This document shows, piece after piece, positions 10,032-19,300 of a DNA stretch of 42,329 nt; within the stretch, counting starts at the first letter, position 1, and every line of letters begins with the position of its first letter. Source of the stretch: an uncultured Clostridia bacterium (GTDB taxonomy: Bacteria > Bacillota > Clostridia > TANB77 > CAG-508); NCBI GenBank assembly GCA_934157205.1, contig CAKPHJ010000011.1, positions 1 through 42,329 on the forward strand, in the 5' to 3' direction. The translations under genes were made by a program, and so were the position numbers. The notes under the pieces are model-generated. The model made no database searches. It saw nothing but the letters and a program-made list of their open reading frames with translations, and was not told where the DNA came from.

Positions 10032-10060
10032 ATTATATAACATTTTTATGTAAATATCAA
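10032..10060 (-). promoter_or_regulatory. Consensus promoter of orphan gene A
   Basis: On the minus strand, TTGATA (10055-10060), a 17-base spacer, then TATAAT (10032-10037). The -35 side and spacer lie in repeat R2. Confidence 0.85.
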
Positions 10061-10119
10061 TATTTTTATTAAATTTTCGAAAGAAAATGTGACTGATAAA
10101 TGAAAATGTCTCAAAAAAT
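10041..10119. repeat. Direct repeat R2, copy 1 (promoter side of orphan gene A)
   Basis: About 79 bases repeated at 10713-10791 with offset 672 and a few differences. It carries the -35 box of the minus-strand gene and ends in TAAATGAAAATGTCTC plus A-tract. A third, weaker copy of that end lies near 10797-10818. Confidence 0.92.
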
Positions 10120-10230
10120 AAGGTAAATTCGATGAAATTTGGAGAAATTATATATACATATAAGTCACAACAAAATTAGAAATTTTAGATAATAATATAA
10201 GATTTTAATGTAGGTTATAAAAAAGTAAGG
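10120..10230. repeat. Direct repeat R1, copy 2 (duplicated end of the ATPase gene)
   Basis: Second copy of 9519-9629. It is a detached fragment of the ATPase 3' end with no start of its own. The gap between genes A and B (9975-10274) contains only promoter A, R2, this fragment and a terminator. Confidence 0.95.
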
Positions 10231-10254
10231 TGGAAATTACGGATTTCCACCTTT
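10228..10254. terminator. Bidirectional terminator downstream of orphan gene B
   Basis: GGTGGAAAT and ATTTCCACC form a 9-bp stem. On the minus strand it is followed by TTACTTTTTT. It occupies the same place in its unit as the hairpin after gene A, with a different stem sequence. Confidence 0.8.
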
Positions 10255-10274
10255 TAAGTACAATGTAGATCTTT

Positions 10275-10649
10275 TTATAGTGATGAGTTGAGCTCATCCA
10301 TCATCCTGTTAGACCAATTCCCAAACTCCTCGAAATTGGAAAAGTTTTCAAGCCGCCAAGATTTTAGCTCAGCGAACGTCGAAGTGCTAATGTTGTTGTG
10401 TACACTGTGGCTTTTTACCACCTTCTTCAATGATTTCATCATTCGTCTTTTTTGAAAGAAGAAATCCACTCTGTACTTTCCTTTTTTCTCTCTGCTATTA
10501 ATGTTGTCAATAAAGGCAATATTTACAATTGCTAATCTACTGTAATCACCAAGGAATTTGATGACTTTTATAGTATACCGTTCCTTTTTTCGAAGTTCTT
10601 GTTTTTGTCGAGTACGGTATATCCACTCAGATAAATATTTTTTTCTCAT
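10275..10649 (-). CDS. Orphan gene B: small basic protein of unknown function, paralogue of gene A
   Basis: 124 residues with a strongly basic N-terminal half (MRKKYLSEWIYRTRQKQELR). The C-terminal segment ELKSWRLENF...NWSNRM matches gene A. The family is not recognised. Two in-frame CGG codons occur, at 10578-10580 (Arg in KERYTI) and 10353-10355 (Arg in SWRLEN). Similarity to gene A continues in frame 0 on both sides of the second one, so this gene evolved with CGG read as a triplet. Codon use (CGG, CGA, GCG, CTT) differs from the host. The ribosome binding site is AAAGGAGGAAA. A DNA- or RNA-binding role is possible from the charge but unproven. Confidence 0.72.
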   Translation of the reverse strand: MRKKYLSEWIYRTRQKQELRKKERYTIKVIKFLGDYSRLAIVNIAFIDNINSREKKGKYRVDFFFQKRRMMKSLKKVVKSHSVHNNISTSTFAELKSWRLENFSNFEEFGNWSNRMMDELNSSL

Positions 10650-10703
10650 ATGCTGTTTCCTCCTTTGCCATTTGACCGAGAGACATTTACTAACTACACT
10701 TAT

Positions 10704-10732
10704 ATCCTATCACATTTTTATGTAAATATCAA
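10704..10732 (-). promoter_or_regulatory. Promoter of orphan gene B
   Basis: On the minus strand, TTGATA (10727-10732), a 17-base spacer, then TAGGAT (10704-10709). The -35 box lies in R2 copy 2. Confidence 0.75.
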
Positions 10733-10791
10733 TATTTTTATTAAATTTTCGAAAGAAACTGTGACTAGTAAATGAAAATGTCTCAAAAAAA
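10713..10791. repeat. Direct repeat R2, copy 2
   Basis: Second copy of 10041-10119. It lies upstream of orphan gene B and next to the rpsF promoter region. Confidence 0.92.
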
Positions 10792-10821
10792 TATTGTAAA
10801 TAAAAATGTCTTAAAAAAAAC

Positions 10822-10850
10822 TTGATAAATAAAAAAAAATATGATAGAAT
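10822..10850 (+). promoter_or_regulatory. Promoter of the rpsF-ssb-rpsR operon
   Basis: TTGATA at 10822-10827, 17-base spacer, TAGAAT at 10845-10850. The leader to rpsF is about 75 bases and can form only short hairpins. Confidence 0.75.
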
Positions 10851-10930
10851 ATAAAAGCTTTAAAAGAAAAATCTTTTAAATCTCTACTTACAGTAAATGT
10901 AGGTTAAAAATCCATAGGGAGGTGAAAATA

Positions 10931-11209
10931 ATGAACAAATACGAAAGTGTTATCATTGTTAATCCAAAATTAGACGAAGCAGGACTAAAAGCATTAGAAG
11001 AAAAATTCACAGGATTAATAAATGAAAATGGTAAAGTAGAATCAGTTGAAAATATGGGTAAAAAGAAATTAGCATATGAAATAAAAAAATGTACAGAAGC
11101 TACATATATGTTAATAAACTTTGAAGCTAAACCTGATTTCATAGTAGAACTTGAAAGAATCTACAGAATTACAGATGATATAATGAAATTCATCGTTGTA
11201 AAAAAATAA
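10931..11209 (+). CDS. rpsF: 30S ribosomal protein S6
   Basis: Binds 16S rRNA together with S18. MNKYESVIIVNPKLDEAGLKALEEKFTGLI, then GKKKLAYEIKKCTEATYMLINFEAKP and RIYRITDDIMKFIVVK, cover the whole S6 fold in 92 residues. ATG 10931 is chosen because GGGAGGTG overlaps the possible GTG at 10922. It is the first gene of rpsF-ssb-rpsR. Confidence 0.96.
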   Translation: MNKYESVIIVNPKLDEAGLKALEEKFTGLINENGKVESVENMGKKKLAYEIKKCTEATYMLINFEAKPDFIVELERIYRITDDIMKFIVVKK

Positions 11210-11306
11210 AAACAAAAGAAATATAAATAAAGATAGGGCCTTTATTTAAAGTTAAAAGGCGATAGTTTTCTAAATTATTCGCATATTTAGAAAGGAATGA
11301 TAATAA

Positions 11307-11735
11307 ATGAATAAAGTAATTTTAATGGGAAGATTAACAAGAGATCCAGAAACTAGATATACACAAACAAACAACACACTAGTATCATCTTTTAGTTTAG
11401 CTGTAAACAGAAGATTTGTTAGACAAGGAGAAGAAAGACAAGCAGACTTTATAAATATAGTAGCTTGGAGTAAACTAGGTGAATTTTGTAGTAAATACTT
11501 TAAGAAAGGTCAACAAGTAGGAATTATAGGAAGAATTCAAACAAGAACATGGGATGATGATCAAGGACAAAAACACTATGTAACAGAAGTTGTTGCAGAA
11601 GAAGCTTATTTTGCAGATAGTAAAAGAGAACAAGACGCAGGAAGCAGTTCATTTGAAAACACATTTGGAAATACTGCACCAGGCAGTATGGGTTCAGATT
11701 TTGAAGTATCTTCAAGTGATGACCTACCATTTTAA
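11307..11735 (+). CDS. ssb: Single-stranded DNA-binding protein
   Basis: Coats single-stranded DNA in replication and repair. An OB fold covers residues 1-105 (MNKVILMGRLTRDPETRY, FSLAVNRRF, DFINIVAWSKLGEFCSKYFKKG). A Gly/Ser linker leads to the acidic partner-binding tip DDLPF at the C-terminus. The 142-residue length is normal. It sits between rpsF and rpsR as in most Firmicutes. The intergenic space before it (11210-11306) can form two small hairpins, GCCTTT/AAAGGC and TCTAAAT/ATTTAGA. Confidence 0.97.
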   Translation: MNKVILMGRLTRDPETRYTQTNNTLVSSFSLAVNRRFVRQGEERQADFINIVAWSKLGEFCSKYFKKGQQVGIIGRIQTRTWDDDQGQKHYVTEVVAEEAYFADSKREQDAGSSSFENTFGNTAPGSMGSDFEVSSSDDLPF

Positions 11736-11788
11736 AAATAGATGAAGAATATAATATATATCTTCAGAAAGAAAGGAATGTAATTAAA

Positions 11789-12067
11789 ATGGCTGATAAA
11801 AAACAAAATAAAAGAAATAATAAAAATTATGATGAAGATTATAATCCAAGATTCAGAAAACAAAGAAAAAAAGTATGCGTATTATGCAGTGATAAAAACT
11901 TTGAATTAGATTATAAAAACCCAGAACAATTAAGAAAATTTATTAATGATAAAGGTAAAATATTACCTAGAAGAACAACAGGAGCATGTAGTAAACATCA
12001 AAGAGATATAACAACAGCAGTAAAAAGAGCAAGACATATTGCAATATTACCATATGCACAAAATTAA
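11789..12067 (+). CDS. rpsR: 30S ribosomal protein S18
   Basis: S18 partner of S6 in the small subunit platform. The N-terminus is Lys/Arg/Asn-rich. The core has KKVCVLC, DYKNPEQLRKFINDKGKILPRR, then TTGACSKHQRDITTAVKRARHIAILPY. The Cys residues (CVLC and GAC) are the arrangement seen in zinc-binding S18 forms. 92 residues, last gene of the operon. Confidence 0.97.
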   Translation: MADKKQNKRNNKNYDEDYNPRFRKQRKKVCVLCSDKNFELDYKNPEQLRKFINDKGKILPRRTTGACSKHQRDITTAVKRARHIAILPYAQN

Positions 12068-12080
12068 TTTATAAAATATA

Positions 12081-12124
12081 AAAAAGCTAAAGTAAAAAAA
12101 ATATTTTTATTTTAGCTTTTTTTT
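12081..12124 (+). terminator. Intrinsic terminator of the rpsF operon
   Basis: AAAAAGCTAAA pairs with TTTAGCTTTTT, with an A/T-rich inner stem and a long T-tract. Confidence 0.9.
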
Positions 12125-12151
12125 TTATACTAATCTAAGCTACATAAAACA

Positions 12152-12180
12152 TTGACATATTATAAAATATGAAGTATAAT
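12152..12180 (+). promoter_or_regulatory. Promoter for the 12299 gene and probably the glucan synthase
   Basis: TTGACA at 12152-12157, 17-base spacer, perfect TATAAT at 12175-12180. The leader is about 110 bases. Confidence 0.85.
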
Positions 12181-12298
12181 ATATATGGAATATTTTAAAT
12201 ATTAAGGAAATTTATAGTTTATTATAAAATTTATAATTATATATATTATATAAGTTAAATATAAAAGAGATAAAAATAATAAAGTTAGGAGTGATTAA

Positions 12299-13240
12299 AT
12301 GAGTAAAAATAAGAATAATAATTTTAGGCGAGGATACGAAATTCCTAAAACAAATGGAAAAACTAGAAACAAGACTACATCCAGAGAAGGCGAGAAAAAT
12401 AAAAGTAAGCTCCCAAAGCCAAAAATATCTAGAAAAAGAAAATTGAGAATAGCTAGAAGAGTAGGAAGTTTAGGTTTATGTTTAACATTTATATTATCAG
12501 CGGGTAGTATAGCTCTAAAAAAATTATATGAAGAAAATATAAATAATCAAGTAAAAGCAATGCAAGAGATTTTAAAAAATGAATTAAATAGCAATACTCA
12601 TATGCCTGAAAATTATAAAAATAATTTAGAACTAGCAATACATTATGCAGATTGCATGATAGGCCAAAAACTTACTGATGAACAAATAGAAATATTGGCT
12701 GATAAATTAAAAGCCTTAAAAAAAGAAAATATTAGGTTAGCAATTATACAAGCTGTAACAGATGAAGAGTACATAGAAGACTATGGAATTGTAACTGATG
12801 TTTATTATGATGAAAATAATAATATAATAGTTATATCAACTGATAACGGAAAAGAAAAAGAAACTTGCTTTCGCACTGAATCAGAAGAAGTTCAATCATC
12901 AGATGGTAATGAACCTGTAGTTAAGAAAGTTTCCCCAAATGTTAATCGTAAACTTGAAAAACTAATTAAAGGAACAAATGAAGATATTAATAGCCAAACA
13001 GCGCTAGAGAAATATCTTTTGGATATAGCAGAAAAAATCCCCATTGAATATGTTCATGGAGATGGAGATGTTAGAGGTGAGCAAGGAGACCTTGTGTATG
13101 TTCCTAGTATAAGTGCTAAAGAAATAATAAAGCAATATGAAGAACAACAAGAACAGAAAAAAAATGAAGAAAGACAAAAAAGGATAGAAAAAGAATTAGA
13201 ACAAAAAATTGCTGAAGTTGAAGCTGAAGAAGAAAGATAA
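12299..13240 (+). CDS. Membrane-anchored protein of unknown function
   Basis: 313 residues, family not recognised. A very basic cytoplasmic N-terminus (residues 1-55) is followed by one hydrophobic segment (VGSLGLCLTFILSAGSIAL, about 56-74), then an extracytoplasmic acidic region. The C-terminal 45 residues are a Glu/Lys/Gln coiled coil. This is the topology of a type II anchored surface or regulatory protein. ATG 12299 follows TTAGGAGTGA. The stop lies 76 bases before the chosen start of the glucan synthase, with the 13256 hairpin between them, so joint expression with that enzyme is likely. Arg codons CGA, CGC and CGT appear here, but not CGG. Confidence 0.75.
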   Translation: MSKNKNNNFRRGYEIPKTNGKTRNKTTSREGEKNKSKLPKPKISRKRKLRIARRVGSLGLCLTFILSAGSIALKKLYEENINNQVKAMQEILKNELNSNTHMPENYKNNLELAIHYADCMIGQKLTDEQIEILADKLKALKKENIRLAIIQAVTDEEYIEDYGIVTDVYYDENNNIIVISTDNGKEKETCFRTESEEVQSSDGNEPVVKKVSPNVNRKLEKLIKGTNEDINSQTALEKYLLDIAEKIPIEYVHGDGDVRGEQGDLVYVPSISAKEIIKQYEEQQEQKKNEERQKRIEKELEQKIAEVEAEEER

Positions 13241-13255
13241 TTTAATATTATGTAT

Positions 13256-13318
13256 AAAATTTCCACTTTTTGCAAACAATATGGATAAAACCATAAAAAG
13301 CAAGGAGTGGAATTTTTT
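13256..13318 (+). promoter_or_regulatory. Hairpin burying the ribosome binding site of the glucan synthase gene, or attenuator
   Basis: TTCCACTTTTTGC (13261-13273) pairs over 13 bp with GCAAGGAGTGGAA (13300-13312), with two G-U pairs. Four more A-T pairs follow beyond one mismatch. The loop holds a small inner hairpin (TATGG/CCATA). The right arm contains the ribosome binding site AAGGAG (13302-13307). The stem is followed by six T, as in an intrinsic terminator, and the start TTG overlaps that tract. Confidence 0.7.
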
Positions 13319-16300
13319 GAGTAAAGAAAAAGTATTAAAAATAAATGGAACTCTAATTGATGAAGAACAATTAGGAAAGCATTTGCAAAAAATTGCATCA
13401 AATTACAATATAGTTAATAAATCTGATAAAATCACATATCCTATTCCACATATGTTAGAAAATTTTAAAGTAATACAAAAAGTATATAATATATTAAATG
13501 AACATGTAAAATTAGGAATAAGTATTCATCCAGCAGGAGAGTGGCTTTTAGACAATTTATATATTATAGAACAAACAGTAAAACAAATAGAAAAAGAATT
13601 AACACTAAAAAAATATACGAATTTTGTGGGAATTGCAAATGGGCAGTATAAAGGATTTGCAAGAGTGTATGTACTTGCTGGGGAAATAGTAGCATATACA
13701 GATAATAAAATAGAAAGAGAACAAATAGAAAGATGTTTAGAAGAATATCAAACTAAAAAAACTCTTAGCATGGAGGAAATATGGAATATTGGTATATTTT
13801 TGCAATTAGCTATAATTGAAAATATTCGAGAAATAGCTGAAAAAATATACAATGTTCAAATGCAAAAATACAGAGCTGAAAATATAGTTGAAAGATTAGT
13901 AGAGAACAAAGAAAAATCAGATTTAAAATTTAAAAATAGTACTATAAATAAAGCAGCAAAGAATTCATTTAGTGAAATAAAATATCCATTTGTTGAATAT
14001 ATGTCATACATTTTAAAAAGATATGGAAAAAAAGGCTATTGCTATTTAAAAGCATTGGAAGAAACAGTAGAAATGACTGGAACGACAGTATCTGATGTAA
14101 TAAAAAAAGAACATTTTGATATAGCACTTAGAAAAGTTTCAATAGGTAATAGTATAACAAGTATAAAAAAAATACAAAGGATTAATTTTCTAGAAATATT
14201 TGAAAAAATAAACGGAGTAGAAAGTATTTTAAGATTAGATCCAGCAAATGTATATGATAAAATGGATAGTAATACAAAAGATTATTATAGAAATACTATA
14301 AAAGAAATATCTAAAAAAACAAAGATTTCTGAAATATATATAGCGAGAAAAATGCTAGATTTAGCTATAAATAATAAAGAAGAAGACTTAAAAAAATCTC
14401 ATATTGGTTATTATATAATAGATAATGGAATAGAAAAATTATATGAAGAATTACAAGTAAAAAGTAGAAAAAAATTGAATGAAAATAAAAAAATGAAATT
14501 ATTTATATTAGTAACTGCAAGCATAAGTATAATTTTATCAATTTTTATAACAAATATGTTAAATATAAAAAATGTATTCGTATATTTTTTGAGTATATTG
14601 TTATTATTAATACCTGTTTCAGAATTAACAATACAAATAATACAATATATTTTAGGGAAAATAGTAAAGCCTAAAATAATACCAAAACTTGATTTTTCTA
14701 AAGGAATAGACATTGAAAATAAAACAATGGTTGTTATTCCAACAATTTTGAATTCGAAAGAAAAAGTAAAAGAATTAATGAAAAAACTTGAAGTGTATTA
14801 TTTGGCCAATAAATCTAAAAACATATATTTTACATTATTAGGTGATTGTACAGAAAGTGATAAAATAGAAGAAAGTTTTGATAATGAAGTTATAAAAGAA
14901 GGAAAAGAACAAGTAGAAAAACTTAATAAAAAATATAATAATGAAGATAATATTCCAATTTTCAATTTTATTTATAGAAAAAGAAAATGGAATGAAAAAG
15001 AAGGTTCATACTTGGGGTGGGAAAGAAAAAGAGGAATGTTAACTCAATTAAATGAATATTTGCTGGCAAATATTGCAAACCCATTTCGAGTAAATACATT
15101 TGAAGATTTAGAAAATAAAGAAAATTTAAAAGAAATAAAATATATTATTACATTAGATGCAGATACTGATCTTATATTAAATTCAGCTTTTGAGCTTATT
15201 GGAGCTATGGCACATATTTTAAATAAACCAGTTATAGATAAAAATAAAAATATTGTTATAGAAGGATATGGAATAATGCAACCAAGAGTCGGCATAAATC
15301 TAGATATTAGCTATAAAACAATATTTACTAAAATATTTGCAGGAGCAGGTGGAATAGATTCATATACAAATGCAATTTCAGATATATATCAAGACAATTT
15401 CAATGAAGGAATATTTACAGGAAAAGGTATATACAATTTAGAAGTTTATTCTAAAGTACTAAAAAATGAAATTCCAGAAAATACAGTATTAAGTCATGAT
15501 TTACTTGAAGGCAGTTATTTAAGATGTGGACTTGTTTCAGATATAATGCTAATGGATGGATATCCAACAAAATATAATAGTTTTATGAATAGGCTTTCAA
15601 GATGGATTAGAGGAGACTGGCAAATAACAAAATGGTTACGGTAAAAATAGTAAATTAAATTTGGTATCAAAATATAAAATATTTGATAATTTAAGAAGAA
15701 GTTTATTAGAAATAAGCATATTATTTTCAATGATATTAACAATTACAATAGGTATAATAAATAAAGAAAAAATATATCCAGTAATATTAATTTTAACAAT
15801 TATTTCAATTTTTCCATATATATTAGAATTATTAAATCATTTAAGTTCAAAAAAAGAAGGAGAACAAAAACAAAAGGCATTTAATCCCAAAATATCAGGA
15901 CTAAAAGGTATTTTTTTAAGAGCAATAATTACATTTAGTAATTTACCATATAAAGCATATATTTCTATGAAATCAATTTTAAAAACATTATATAGAAAAT
16001 ATATTAGTAAAAAACATTTTCTAGAATGGATGACTTCAGAAGAAGCAGAAAAGCAGGCTAAAACAAGCTTGGTTTCATATTATAATCAAATGTCAATTAA
16101 TTTTATAGCAGGTTTAATTAGTATATCACTAGGTATATTAACAAAAAATTTTTTTGGAATTGTAATAGGTGTATTATGGATTATTTCTCCATGGGTAATG
16201 TTTAGTATAAGTAAAGATATAAAGAAAAAAGATGCAATTGAAAAATTAAATGAAAATGAAAAAAAATATGTATTAGAAATAGGAAAAAAGACATGGGAAT

Positions 16301-19300
16301 TTTTTTCTAATTATTTAAACGAAGAAAATAATTATTTAATAACAGATAATTATCAAGAAGGAAGAAAAGAAAAAATAGTTCCTAGAACATCATCTACAAA
16401 TATTGGACTATCTTTGCTAGCTGTTATATCAGCATATGATTTAAATTATATTGATTTAAATAAATGTTTAAATTTGTTAATAAATATAATAAATACAATT
16501 GAAGAATTACCAAAATGGAATGGTCATTTATATAATTGGTATAATATAAAAACAAAACAACCATTGTATCCAAGGTATATATCAACAGTAGATAGTGGAA
16601 ATTTAATAGGGTATTTATATGTAACAAAATCATTTTTTATAGAAATATTAGACAAAAATTCAGATAAAAATGAAGAAATAAACCGTATGATTGCAATTTT
16701 AGATAAAACCATAGAACAAACAGATTTTTCTTTGTTATATAAAAAAGAACAACAAATTTTTTCTATTGGATTTAATGTAGAAGAAAATAAATTAACAGAT
16801 TCTTATTATGACTTATTAGCTTCAGAGGCAAGACAAGCAAGTTTTATTGCTATAAGTAAAAAAGATATACCAGCAAAACATTGGAATTGTCTTAGTAGAA
16901 CACTAACAACACTTGGCAATTATAAAGGACTTATTTCATGGTCAGGAACAGCTTTTGAATATTTAATGCCAAATATAAATGTTCCAAAATATGAAGGAAG
17001 TTTGTTGGACGAATCTTGTAAATTTTTAATAAAAAGTCAAATTGAATATGCCAAAAAATTGAATATACCATGGGGAATATCTGAATCTGCATTTAATTTA
17101 AAAGATTTACAAGCAAATTATCAATATAAAGCTTTTGGAATTCCATGGTTGGGACTAAAAAGGGGATTAGCAGATGAAATGGTTGTTTCTAGTTATGGTG
17201 GATTTTTAGCAATAAATGAAGTACCAAAAGAAGAAATTGAAAATATAAAAAGACTAGAAAAAGAAGGAATGTATGGAAAATATGGATTTTATGAATCAAT
17301 AGACTATACACCTGAAAGGGTAGAAAAAGGTAAAAAATCTGAAATTGTAAAAACATATATGGCACATCATCAAGGTTTAATATTATTATCTATAAATAAT
17401 TTATTTAATACAAATATACTGCAAAAAAGATTTACAAAAAATCCAGAAATAGAAGCAGTTACTATATTATTGCAAGAAACTATGCCAGAAACATTTATTA
17501 CAACAAAAGATAAGAAAGAAAAGGTTGAAAAATTAAAATATAAGGATTATGAAAATTATGCTAAAAACACATATAAAAAGTTAGACGAAAGACTAATAAC
17601 AGGCAATTTTATTTCAAATGAAAATTATGTTGTTGCAATAAACCAAAAAGGACAAGGAGTAAGTAAATATAAAGATTTTTATATAAATAGATTTAAAAAA
17701 ACAGATGATTATTCACAAGGGATATTTTTTACATTTAAAAATATTAAAAATAAAGAAATTTGGAGTTCGAATTACGAATTTAATGAAAAAACAGAAAATA
17801 AATATCAAATAAGTTTTATGCCAGATAAAGATGAACAAGAAATTACAAATGGAAATATAAAAACAAAAATAGAAACAACAGTTGTATCAAATGAACCTGT
17901 AGAATTAAGAAGAGTAACATTAGAAAATATAGGAAATGAAGAAGAAATAATAGAAGTTTATTCATATTTTGAACCAGTATTGTCAAGAAAAGAGCAAGAT
18001 TATGCACATCCGGCATTTAATAATTTATTTTTAATAACAAAATTTGATGAAAAAACAAATTCATTAATTATAAAAAGAAAAAATAGAGAAAATAACAAAG
18101 AAAATTTATATTTAGCAGTTAATTTATTCACAAGTAGTGAAACAATTGGGGATTTAGAATACGAAATAGATGCAGAAAAGTTTATTCGGAAGAGGAAATT
18201 TATTATTACCAAGAATGATAAAAAATTCTATTCCATTTACTAAAAAAATAGGACTTGTAACAGAACCAATAATTGCTTTAAAAAGAACTATAAAAATTAA
18301 GCCAAATGAAGAAGTAACATTAGATTTAGTAATGTCTGTTGGAGAAGAAAAACAAAAAGTATATGAAAATATTGAAAAATTTAGTATTAAAGAAAATGTA
18401 AAAAAAGAATTTGAATTATCTAGAGCAAGAGTAGAAGCAGAAAGCAGATATTTAAGAATAAAGGGAAATGAAATAGAGTTATATCAAAAAATGTTATCAT
18501 ATTTAGTTTTTGAAAATCCACTAAGAAGTGTAAAAATGAAAAAAATTAAAAAGCAAAAGGAATATAAACAAAGTGAATTGTGGAAGTATGGAATATCAGG
18601 AGATTTGCCAATAATTTTGTTAAAAGTATCTGATGTAAATGATAGTTATATTGTAAAAGAAATTTTAAAAGCTTATGAATTTTTCAGAATAAAAAATGTA
18701 AGTTGTGAAATTGTTATTTTAGATGAAGAAAAACACAGTTATGAAAATTATGTGAAAGAAGAAATAGATAATTCAATATTGAATCAACATATGGCATATT
18801 TAAAAAATATAAAAGGCGGAATATTTATATTATCAAAAAGTGAAATAAATGTAAAAGATATTGAAATATTAGAATTTGTATCAGAAATTATTATAGATAG
18901 TAAAAATGGTGGAATAAAAAACAATTTAAAAGATTTAGAAGAAGAATATTTTTCAAAATATAAAAATATTGGTAGTGAAGAAAAAAATGTAGTTATAAAA
19001 GAAACAGATAATAGCAATTTAGATATATTAGAAAATAATAAAAAACTTAAATATTACAATGAATTTGGTGGATTTTCTGAAGATGGAAAAGAATATTTAA
19101 TAAAAGTAAATAAAGAAAATAAACTCCCAACTGTTTGGAGTAATATAATGTCAAATGAAAATTTTGGAACAGTCGTAACAGAAAATATGGGTGGATATAG
19201 TTGGTATAAAAATAGTAGATTAAATAGGGTTTCAAGTTGGGAAAACAATCCATGTTATGATATTCCATCAGAAATAATATATTTAAAAGATTTAGAAACA

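Noticed and set aside
10851..10930. Known S6:S18 leader motif before rpsF
   Set aside because: I could not find the conserved CCG-containing bulge in this leader; only short weak hairpins are possible.
13281..13283. ATG 13281 as start of the glucan synthase
   Set aside because: It has no ribosome binding site and lies in the loop of the hairpin; TTG 13317 has AAGGAG at good spacing.
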